Shown one piece after another: positions 1 through 5,439 of a stretch of DNA of 14,813 bases. How positions within the stretch are numbered: position 1 is the first letter of the stretch; each line of letters opens with the position of its first letter. Source of the stretch: Citricoccus sp. WCRC_4. GTDB taxonomy: Bacteria > Actinomycetota > Actinomycetes > Actinomycetales > Micrococcaceae. The stretch lies in NCBI GenBank assembly GCA_026645375.1, contig JAPFFX010000116.1, positions 1-14,813 on the forward strand, written 5' to 3'. A program made the position numbers and the translations under genes. The notes under the pieces are model-generated. The model saw only the letters and a program-made list of their open reading frames with translations, was not told where the DNA came from and did no database searches.

Positions 1-117
1 GTGACGGCCGCGCCACCTCGAAGTGCATCGACGTCGAGTTCGAGGATCGAAGCGATCGCCGCACGGTGCTGGCCCTTCGCCGTCGTCGAGGATGACAGGT
101 GCCCCGTGGGGCAGCGG
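1..117. other. unresolved left edge, possible end of a + strand gene
   Basis: No gene can be assigned with confidence here. On the + strand one frame is open from position 3 to a TGA at 93-95 and would encode a short arginine-rich C-terminus, convergent with the lipoprotein gene that ends at 118. A minus-strand frame is also open across the segment but shows no start codon near 116. In M. tuberculosis radA follows lpqE on the same strand; no RadA-like zinc-finger N-terminus is visible here, so that arrangement does not seem to be kept. The hairpin at 100-113 favours a gene end on each side. Confidence 0.25.
100..113. terminator. hairpin between convergent gene ends (possible terminator)
   Basis: The arms TGCCC (100-104) and GGGCA (109-113) pair perfectly around a four-base loop, CGTG. 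The hairpin lies between the lipoprotein stop codon at 118-120 (minus strand) and a possible + strand stop at 93-95. There is no T-run on either side, as is common in high-GC actinobacteria, so termination is inferred from position only. Confidence 0.35.
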
Positions 118-672
118 TCAGTGGCCGCCTTCCTCGGCGGCCGGGGTCTCGTAGAGGTGGGCGCCGGGGCTCGCGTCCGCACCGCCGGGCACGAACGGGC
201 GGTACTCCGGCAGGGTGCCGTCCAGGATGGCGACGTCGACCTGCTCGGTGACGGTCTCGGCCCCGCCGGTGACCTCCACGGTCGCATCGACCATGCCGCC
301 GGGGAAGCCGCCCGAGCTCGGGATGACCTGCTCGTTGGCGGGGTCCTCGAGCTTCAGGGAGCCGCCGGCCGGGACGGAGAACAGGGTCTCGGTGCCGTCC
401 ACCGTGATGCTGACCTCGAGGTCCTCCCCGGAGGTGTCCGCCGCGATGGTGCCGATGTAGCGGGCCTCCGTGTCCGGGCCGCTGGTGATCAGGGCGATGT
501 TGCGCAGCTCGGCATCGCCGACGTTGGCCACGATGCCGTCCGACGGGGCGTACTGCAGGGTGGTGGCCTGCTGGTTGATGGCGCTGCAGCCGGTGGCGCC
601 CAGCAGGGCGACGGCAGCCAGTCCGGCCACGGCGGCATTGCGGGCAGTGGCCTTGCGGGCGGCGAGCTTCAC
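118..672 (-). CDS. lpqE: LpqE-like secreted lipoprotein
   Basis: Predicted lipoprotein of 184 aa, probably anchored on the outer face of the membrane. The N-terminus has basic residues (K2, R6, K7, R11), a hydrophobic stretch (about 13-26) and a lipobox-like ATGC that puts the lipidated cysteine at residue 29. The mature part is beta-rich and soluble, with no further membrane segment. The name rests mainly on position: it diverges from carD just as lpqE (Rv3584) diverges from carD (Rv3583c) in M. tuberculosis. The fold resembles small copper-chaperone-like (PCuAC/DUF461) lipoproteins, but I see no clear Met/His copper site, so no function is claimed. The GTG start at 672-670 is preferred because GAGGAG lies 8 bases upstream; an in-frame ATG at 717 would place residues before the signal peptide and lacks such a site. 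Confidence 0.75.
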   Translation of the reverse strand: MKLAARKATARNAAVAGLAAVALLGATGCSAINQQATTLQYAPSDGIVANVGDAELRNIALITSGPDTEARYIGTIAADTSGEDLEVSITVDGTETLFSVPAGGSLKLEDPANEQVIPSSGGFPGGMVDATVEVTGGAETVTEQVDVAILDGTLPEYRPFVPGGADASPGAHLYETPAAEEGGH

Positions 673-933
673 GGTGGGATCTCCTCGGGTGCGGACAAAG
701 TGCGCGGGGGTCATCACCGGTGCCGACGGGCACGGCAGATGACAGGGCGCGGTGCTGACACGAGACTACCGTACCGACCCCCTCCAGCCCCGCCGCGCGA
801 CGGTGCCGTGACGCGATGGGCCACGGTCGGCGAAAGGCGAATTGTGTCTGTTCTGGCCGCGGGTGCAAGCATCGACACGCGCTCTGAAAATGTGACGTGG
901 TAAACTTTGCCGGAGTGAAAGGGGACCACTCAC
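673..933. promoter_or_regulatory. divergent lpqE-carD control region
   Basis: This 261-bp non-coding stretch separates the divergent lpqE and carD genes. On the carD side there is a good extended -10 element (separate entry). On the lpqE side, minus-strand TAGTCT (768-763), overlapping TACGGT (773-768), fits the actinobacterial TAnnnT -10, about 90 bases before the GTG; no convincing -35 accompanies it. The lpqE ribosome-binding site GAGGAG is at 686-681 on the minus strand. No other gene or repeat is evident. Confidence 0.5.
898..906 (+). promoter_or_regulatory. carD promoter, extended -10 element
   Basis: TGG directly followed by TAAACT (901-906) matches an extended -10 of the form TGn-TAnnnT. 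Transcription would start near 912-914, leaving a leader of about 20 bases that contains the ribosome-binding site AAAGGGG (918-924) before the ATG at 934. No -35 is found at normal spacing, as expected for an extended -10 promoter. Confidence 0.6.
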
Positions 934-1416
934 ATGGTTTTTGAGGTCGGAGAAACTGTTGTTTACCCCCACCACGGTGCGGCCCGGATCGAAGAGATCA
1001 AGATGCGCACCGTCAAGGGTGAAGAGAAGATGTACCTCAAGCTGAAGGTGGCCCAGGGCGACCTGACGATCGAGGTGCCGGCGGAGAACGTTGACCTGGT
1101 CGGCGTGCGGGACATCGTGGACGGGGAAGGCCTCGAGGAGGTCTTCCGCGTGCTCCAGGCGGAGTTCACCGAGGAGCCCACCAACTGGTCGCGCCGCTAC
1201 AAGGCCAATCTGGAGAAGCTGGCCTCCGGAGACGTCATCAAGGTGGCCGAGGTCGTGCGCGACCTGTGGCGCCGGGACCAGGACCGCGGACTGTCCGCCG
1301 GGGAGAAGCGCATGCTGGCCAAGGCCCGTCAGGTGCTCGTCTCGGAGCTCGCGCTGGCCAAGAAGACCTCCGAGGACGAGGCCGCCGAGCTGCTGGACGA
1401 GACCCTCGCTGCCTGA
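934..1416 (+). CDS. carD: CarD family RNA polymerase-binding transcription regulator
   Basis: CarD binds the RNA polymerase beta lobe and the upstream edge of the promoter bubble, stabilising open complexes genome-wide, including at rRNA promoters. At 160 aa it is close to M. tuberculosis CarD (162 aa). The N-terminal Tudor-like RNAP-interaction domain (about 1-53) holds the VVYPHHGAA motif and the segment GDLTIEVPAEN. The helical C-terminal domain starts near 60 and holds PTNWSRRYKANLEKLASGD, where W85 is the tryptophan that wedges into the bubble edge, and the very conserved LSAGEKRMLAKARQ. Residue 47 is Glu where M. tuberculosis has Arg; see findings. The ATG at 934 has AAAGGGG upstream and gives the family's usual N-terminus. 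The gene heads a + strand series; ispD follows 111 bases later with its own likely promoter. Confidence 0.97.
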   Translation: MVFEVGETVVYPHHGAARIEEIKMRTVKGEEKMYLKLKVAQGDLTIEVPAENVDLVGVRDIVDGEGLEEVFRVLQAEFTEEPTNWSRRYKANLEKLASGDVIKVAEVVRDLWRRDQDRGLSAGEKRMLAKARQVLVSELALAKKTSEDEAAELLDETLAA

Positions 1417-1453
1417 GGGCACCCCCGCCGTCTGAGCGCCCGCGGCCTCTGCG

Positions 1454-1473
1454 CCGGGCCCGGTCAGGCCCGG
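1454..1473 (+). terminator. possible rho-independent-like hairpin after carD
   Basis: The perfect 7-bp arms CCGGGCC (1454-1460) and GGCCCGG (1467-1473) enclose a six-base loop in the carD-ispD gap. No U-tract follows. It lies 38 bases past the carD stop and about 40 bases before the ispD -10, so a terminator or attenuator role fits the position but is not proven. Confidence 0.45.
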
Positions 1474-1515
1474 ATCGCCGTGCCGGTCCGGTCCGGCGTG
1501 CAAGCGGACTGAACC

Positions 1516-1521
1516 TAGACT
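1516..1521 (+). promoter_or_regulatory. ispD -10 element, leaderless-type spacing
   Basis: TAGACT fits TAnnnT and ends 6 bases before the ispD ATG at 1528, so transcription should start at or next to the A of the start codon. There is no Shine-Dalgarno in the interval. No clear -35 is visible 16-19 bases upstream. Confidence 0.55.
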
Positions 1522-1527
1522 GGCAGC

Positions 1528-2340
1528 ATGCGTTCGACCCTGTTGATCGTGGCCGCCGGAAGCGGCTCCCGCCTGCAGGCCGGCCTGCACAAGGCGCTGG
1601 TGGACCTCGGTGACGGCCGCAGCCTGCTGCAGCACTGCCTGGACTCGGTGGCGCGGGCCGGTGATGCGGCCGCCCTCGACCTGGCCGGAATCGTGGTGGT
1701 CGTGCCTCCCGATCCCGTGGCCGCCGAACCGCTGGAACAGGTGTGCGGGGACTTCGCCGCCCGGACCGGGCTGACCGTGGACACCGTGCCGGGTGGAGCT
1801 GAGCGCGCCGACTCGGTGCGCGCCGGACTCGCGGCGGTCCGCGCCGGCGCCGTGGCGGACAGCACGGCCGGCCCGTTCGGCCGCCACGCGGTCCTCGTCC
1901 ACGACGCCGCCCGGCCGTTCGTCCCCCCGGCGGTGTTCCGCGCGGTGACAGCTGCGCTGGAAGCCGGTGCGGCCGCCGTCGTGCCGGGCCTGCCGGTGGT
2001 GGACACCATCAAGACCGTCTCCGTGCCGGGCGTCCCCGGAGAACAGGCCGCACCGGACGCCGAAGAGAGGTCCGGCCTGGACCATGAACCGGAATGGGTG
2101 ACCGGGACGCCGTCGCGGTCGACGCTGCGCGCCGTCCAGACACCCCAGGGATTCGACCTGACCGCCCTGGAGGCGGCGCACCGTGCGGCCGCCGGCGGTC
2201 CGGTGCTGACCGATGACGCGATGGTCATGGAGGCGGCCGGCCACCGGGTCGCCGTGGTGTCCGGTGACCCGCTGGGCTTCAAGGTGACCACGCCCCTGGA
2301 CCTGGTGCTGGCCAGGGCCCTGCTGCAGGAGGACCGATGA
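1528..2340 (+). CDS. ispD: 2-C-methyl-D-erythritol 4-phosphate cytidylyltransferase
   Basis: Third step of the MEP isoprenoid pathway: MEP plus CTP gives CDP-ME and pyrophosphate, in the cytosol. The 270-aa protein has the family's nucleotide-binding start AAGSGSRL (R15) with catalytic-type K22, then GGAERADSVRAGL (about 88-100), HDAARPF (H125, D126), DTIK (D159), AVQTPQGF, TDDAM (D229, D230) and GFKVTTP (K252). It is longer than E. coli IspD (236 aa), partly because about 20 extra residues lie between DTIK and TPQ (about 165-200), a region that normally forms a short loop and strand. The ATG is fixed by the conserved N-terminus and the -10 directly before it. The stop overlaps the ispF start (ATGA), implying coupled translation of two enzymes of the same pathway. 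Confidence 0.96.
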   Translation: MRSTLLIVAAGSGSRLQAGLHKALVDLGDGRSLLQHCLDSVARAGDAAALDLAGIVVVVPPDPVAAEPLEQVCGDFAARTGLTVDTVPGGAERADSVRAGLAAVRAGAVADSTAGPFGRHAVLVHDAARPFVPPAVFRAVTAALEAGAAAVVPGLPVVDTIKTVSVPGVPGEQAAPDAEERSGLDHEPEWVTGTPSRSTLRAVQTPQGFDLTALEAAHRAAAGGPVLTDDAMVMEAAGHRVAVVSGDPLGFKVTTPLDLVLARALLQEDR

Positions 2341-2840
2341 CCGACCGACAGCCCCCGATCCTGCCCCGTACCGGGATCGGGACCGACGTCCACGCCTTCG
2401 CCCCGGAAGGCGCGGACCGCCCGCTGTGGGTGGCTGGCCTGCACTGGCCCGGCGAGCCCGGGCTGTCCGGACACTCGGACGGGGACGTGGTCGCCCACGC
2501 GCTCTGCGATGCCCTGTTCACCGCCGCCGGGATCGGCGACCTGGGGCAGCACTTCGGGACCTCGCGCCCGGAGTGGTCCGGTGCTGCCGGGACCACGCTG
2601 CTCGCCGAGGCGTCACGACTGGTCCGGGAGGCCGGCTTCGGGATCGGCAACGCGGCCGTCCAGCTGATCGGCAATCGGCCCAAGGTCGGCACCCGCCGCG
2701 CCGAGGCCGAACGGGTGCTGTCCGAGGCGGCCGGTGCGCCCGTGTCGGTCTCCGGCACCACCACGGATGCACTCGGGTTCACCGGTCGCGGGGAGGGACT
2801 GGCCGCGGTGGCCACCGCGCTGGTCTACCCGCTGGACTAG
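2337..2840 (+). CDS. ispF: 2-C-methyl-D-erythritol 2,4-cyclodiphosphate synthase
   Basis: Fifth step of the MEP pathway: CDP-ME 2-phosphate is cyclised to ME-cPP with release of CMP. The family forms trimers with a divalent metal in each active site. This 167-aa protein keeps the metal ligands D17 and H19 (GTDVHAF) and H54 (DVVAH; H42 in E. coli), the GHSDGD motif at 45-50, and the C-terminal TTTDALGFTGRGEG that binds the cytidine diphosphate part. About 10 extra residues precede the core compared with E. coli. The start shares ATGA with the ispD stop, a 4-base overlap. The TAG stop (2838-2840) is also the first half of the likely cysS -10 hexamer TAGAGT. Confidence 0.96.
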   Translation: MTDRQPPILPRTGIGTDVHAFAPEGADRPLWVAGLHWPGEPGLSGHSDGDVVAHALCDALFTAAGIGDLGQHFGTSRPEWSGAAGTTLLAEASRLVREAGFGIGNAAVQLIGNRPKVGTRRAEAERVLSEAAGAPVSVSGTTTDALGFTGRGEGLAAVATALVYPLD

Positions 2841-2843
2841 AGT
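2838..2843 (+). promoter_or_regulatory. cysS -10 element, leaderless-type spacing
   Basis: TAGAGT (TAnnnT) ends 6 bases before the cysS GTG at 2850, the same spacing as at ispD, and no Shine-Dalgarno lies between. The first three bases are the ispF stop codon. cysS could therefore be read both from the upstream message and from its own leaderless transcript. Confidence 0.5.
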
Positions 2844-2849
2844 TTCACC

Positions 2850-4352
2850 GTGGCACAACGCTTCTATGACACCAGGACCGCGACGGTACGGGACTTCGTC
2901 CCCCTGACCGAGGGCGAGGTCTCCCTCTACTACTGCGGTGCCACCGTGCAGGGCATGCCCCACGTGGGCCACGTGCGCTCGGCGATCGTCTTCGACATCC
3001 TGGTCCGCTGGCTCGAGCACACCGGGCTGAAGGTCACGTCCGTCCGTAATGTCACGGACATCGACGACAAGATCCTGGAGAAGTCCGCCGCCTCCTACGC
3101 GCCGGACTTCGAGGAGGATGAGCTGTACCCGGCCGAGGAGCCGTGGTTCGCCCTCGCCTACCGCTTCGAGCAGGAGTTCGCCCGGGCCTACGCCACGCTC
3201 GGCGTCCGCCGGCCCACCTACGAGCCCCGGGCCACCGGGCACATCCCCGAGATGTTCGCCCTCATCCAGCGCCTCGTCGACGCCGGCCACGCCTACCCCG
3301 CCACCGACGGTTCCGGGGACGTCTACTTCGACGTGCGCTCCTGGCCCGCCTACGGCGAGCTCACCCGCCAGCGGGTGGAGGACATGCAGGACGCGCCCGA
3401 CGCCGACCCGCGCGGCAAGCGCGATCCCCGCGATTTCGCGTTGTGGAAGGGTGCCAAGGACTCCGACCCCCGGACGGCGACCTGGCAGTCACCGTGGGGG
3501 CGCGGCCGGCCGGGCTGGCACCTGGAGTGCTCGGCGATGGCGACCAAGTACCTGGGGTCGCGGTTCGACATCCACGGCGGGGGACTGGACCTGCGCTTCC
3601 CGCACCACGAGAACGAGCTGGCCCAGTCGGCCGCCGCCGGGGACGGGTTCGCCGACTTCTGGCTGCACAACGGCATGGTCACCTACGAGGGCGAGAAGAT
3701 GTCCAAGTCGGTGGGCAACACGATCTCCCCGGAGGAGATGCTCTCCCTGGCCCGGCCCAAGGCCGTCCGGTACTTCCTGGGCCAGGCCCACTACCGGTCC
3801 CCGCTGGACTACCGCCCGACGTCCCTGCAGGAGGCCGAATCCGCGGTCGAGCGGATCGAGGCCTTCCTGGACCGCGGCGCCGACGTGGTGGCCGACGCCC
3901 AGCTGCAGCGCGAGGAGGCCGCGGCGGCCGGGGGCGGACAGGCCGTGGAGGCCGTCTACGTGGCCGCCTTCAGCAGCGTGCCGCCGGCCTTCCGCGCCGC
4001 CATGGAGGACGACCTCAACGTCCCGCAGGCCCTGGCCGTCCTGCACGACTCCGTCCGGGCCGGCAACACGGCGCTGGCCGCCGGCGACGTGGCGGCCGTC
4101 GAGGAGCACTACGCGGACGTCCAGTCCATGGTGGAGGTCCTGGGCCTCGACGACGTCCCCGAGCCGGACGCCGGGACCGACCCGGCTGCGCAGCACGCCC
4201 TCGACACGCTCATCCGCGCCCAGCTGGACGCCCGGGCCGCGGCCCGGGCCGCCAAGGACTGGACCACCGCGGACGCCATCCGGGACGCCCTGGCCGCGGC
4301 CGGCGTCGTGGTCGAGGACTCCGCGGACGGCGCCCGCTGGTCCCTGCAGTAG
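2850..4352 (+). CDS. cysS: cysteinyl-tRNA synthetase
   Basis: Class I aminoacyl-tRNA synthetase that charges tRNA-Cys in the cytosol. The 500-aa protein has the HIGH-type signature as PHVGHVRS, the KMSKS loop at 283-287, and the zinc ligands that select cysteine: C29, C227, H252 and E256 (in FPHHENE). The C-terminal helical anticodon-binding part is Ala-rich. It is somewhat longer than M. tuberculosis CysS (about 470 aa): an acidic insertion lies around residues 80-100 after TDIDDKI, and another Ala/Gly-rich one around 350-365. Placement after ispF and the full length argue for CysS rather than the related mycothiol ligase MshC. The GTG start gives the usual AQRFYDT beginning. The gene lies 9 bases after ispF. 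Confidence 0.97.
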   Translation: MAQRFYDTRTATVRDFVPLTEGEVSLYYCGATVQGMPHVGHVRSAIVFDILVRWLEHTGLKVTSVRNVTDIDDKILEKSAASYAPDFEEDELYPAEEPWFALAYRFEQEFARAYATLGVRRPTYEPRATGHIPEMFALIQRLVDAGHAYPATDGSGDVYFDVRSWPAYGELTRQRVEDMQDAPDADPRGKRDPRDFALWKGAKDSDPRTATWQSPWGRGRPGWHLECSAMATKYLGSRFDIHGGGLDLRFPHHENELAQSAAAGDGFADFWLHNGMVTYEGEKMSKSVGNTISPEEMLSLARPKAVRYFLGQAHYRSPLDYRPTSLQEAESAVERIEAFLDRGADVVADAQLQREEAAAAGGGQAVEAVYVAAFSSVPPAFRAAMEDDLNVPQALAVLHDSVRAGNTALAAGDVAAVEEHYADVQSMVEVLGLDDVPEPDAGTDPAAQHALDTLIRAQLDARAAARAAKDWTTADAIRDALAAAGVVVEDSADGARWSLQ

Positions 4353-4356
4353 GGGC

Positions 4357-4378
4357 CGGCCCCGGTGGTGCGGGGCCG
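4357..4378 (+). terminator. strong GC hairpin after cysS, abutting the rlmB promoter
   Basis: The perfect 8-bp arms CGGCCCCG (4357-4364) and CGGGGCCG (4371-4378) enclose a six-base loop, GTGGTG, starting 5 bases after the cysS stop. There is no U-tract. The next base begins the rlmB -10 hexamer TAGACT (4379-4384), so a termination-type structure and a promoter sit back to back. A second possible pairing uses the palindrome at 4352-4363. Confidence 0.55.
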
Positions 4379-4384
4379 TAGACT
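4379..4384 (+). promoter_or_regulatory. rlmB -10 element
   Basis: TAGACT fits TAnnnT, and here it is 38 bases before the ATG at 4423. The start site would be near 4391, leaving a leader of about 32 bases that carries the ribosome-binding site GAAAGG (4407-4412), 10 bases before the ATG. Unlike ispD and cysS this transcript would have a leader. Confidence 0.5.
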
Positions 4385-4422
4385 GGGGCAGTCCCCTCCG
4401 TCGCCAGAAAGGCACCACCGAC

Positions 4423-5439
4423 ATGGCCGCAGCACCACGCTCCGGATCCTCCCGCGGCAACAGCGGGAAGAAGGGCCCCCTGAAGGGCACCGGTGGACAC
4501 GGCCGCAAGGCGCTGGAGGGCAAGGGCCCCACGCCCAAGGCCGAGGACCGCGTCTACCACAAGGCCCACCGGACCAAGCAGCTGGCCGAGCGCTCCTCCG
4601 CCAAGCGCGGAGGGACGCGCAACACCCGCTCCCGCCACGGCGACGAGACCGTCGCCGGGCGGAACTCCGTGGTCGAGGCCCTGCGCGCCTCCATCCCCGC
4701 CAAGGCGCTGCACGTGGCCACCCGGGTGGAGATGGACGAGCGGGTCCGGGAGGCCCTCAAGCTCGCCGCGGAGCGTGGCGTGCCGGTGCTGGAGAACAGC
4801 AAGGCCGAACTGGACCGGATGACGGACGACGCCATCCACCAGGGCCTCGTCCTGCAGGTGCCGCCCTACGAGTACGCCGATGCGCTCAGCCTCGCCCGGC
4901 AGGCCGTGCAGAAGTGGGAGAAGGGCTACCAGGCCGCGCCGCCGCTGCTCATCGCCCTGGACGGGATCACGGATCCGCGGAACCTGGGTGCCATCATCCG
5001 TTCCGCCTCCGCGTTCTCCGCGGACGGCGTCGTGGTGCCCTCCCGCCGGTCGGTGGGCGTGACCGCCACGGCCTGGAAGACCTCGGCCGGTGCCGCGGTG
5101 CGCGTTCCCGTGGCGCAGGCGGGCAACCTCAACACCGCCCTGCAGGAGTTCAAGAAGCTGGGCATCTTCGTCCTGGGCCTCGACGGCGGCGGCGACCAGT
5201 CCCTGCCCGGCCTGCCGCTGGCCACGGAACCGGTGTGCCTGGTGGTCGGTTCGGAGGGCAAGGGCCTGTCCCGACTGGTCCGGGAGAACTGCGACCAGAT
5301 CGTCTCCATCCCGATCGCCTCGGACATGGAGTCCCTCAACGCCTCGATGGCCGTGGGCATCTCGCTGTACGAGATCGCCGTCCAGCGGTCCGGGGAGCGG
5401 TCGGCTGCTGAGGGGGCGGTCCAGGAGGAAACCTCCTGA
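4423..5439 (+). CDS. rlmB: SpoU-family 23S rRNA 2'-O-ribose methyltransferase (RlmB-type)
   Basis: Transfers a methyl group from S-adenosylmethionine to a ribose 2'-OH, probably of 23S rRNA G2251 by family assignment. The 338-aa protein has a substrate-binding domain from about residue 76 (TVAGRNSVVEAL), then the trefoil-knot SPOUT domain with motif 1 DPRNLGAIIRSA (N187, R193), motif 2 VGSEGKGLSRLVRENCD (E278) and motif 3 SLNASMAVGISLYE (N306). An N-terminal tail of about 75 residues holds 19 Lys/Arg against 6 acidic residues and is likely disordered and RNA-binding; E. coli RlmB lacks it. The ATG is chosen because GAAAGG precedes it and the tail begins there. The same position after cysS is held by Rv3579c in M. 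tuberculosis. The stop overlaps the glgX start. Confidence 0.92.
   Translation: MAAAPRSGSSRGNSGKKGPLKGTGGHGRKALEGKGPTPKAEDRVYHKAHRTKQLAERSSAKRGGTRNTRSRHGDETVAGRNSVVEALRASIPAKALHVATRVEMDERVREALKLAAERGVPVLENSKAELDRMTDDAIHQGLVLQVPPYEYADALSLARQAVQKWEKGYQAAPPLLIALDGITDPRNLGAIIRSASAFSADGVVVPSRRSVGVTATAWKTSAGAAVRVPVAQAGNLNTALQEFKKLGIFVLGLDGGGDQSLPGLPLATEPVCLVVGSEGKGLSRLVRENCDQIVSIPIASDMESLNASMAVGISLYEIAVQRSGERSAAEGAVQEETS
5423..5437 (+). promoter_or_regulatory. hairpin burying the glgX Shine-Dalgarno
   Basis: AGGAGG (5423-5428) is the ribosome-binding site of glgX, 10 bases before its ATG. It is followed by AAA and its exact complement CCTCCT (5432-5437), so it can fold into a 6-bp stem that hides the site. 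The hairpin lies inside the last codons of rlmB, whose ribosomes would open it. This predicts translation of glgX that depends on rlmB. Confidence 0.6.

Noticed and set aside
673..717. Upstream ATG as the lpqE start
   Set aside because: It would place about 15 residues before the signal peptide; the GTG at 672 has GAGGAG at good spacing.
872..906. TCGACA at 872-877 as the carD -35
   Set aside because: It matches TTGACA in five of six bases, but the spacer to TAAACT is 23 bases, too long; the extended -10 explains the promoter without it.
4352..4363. The 12-base palindrome GGGGCCGGCCCC as a protein-binding site
   Set aside because: It has no loop to form a hairpin on its own and overlaps a more convincing 8-bp stem; GC-rich palindromes of this length are expected by chance here.
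3049..4422. In-frame extension of rlmB upstream through cysS
   Set aside because: The translation there is Arg/Pro/Ser/Thr-rich shadow of cysS; the ATG at 4423 has a ribosome-binding site and the expected protein start.
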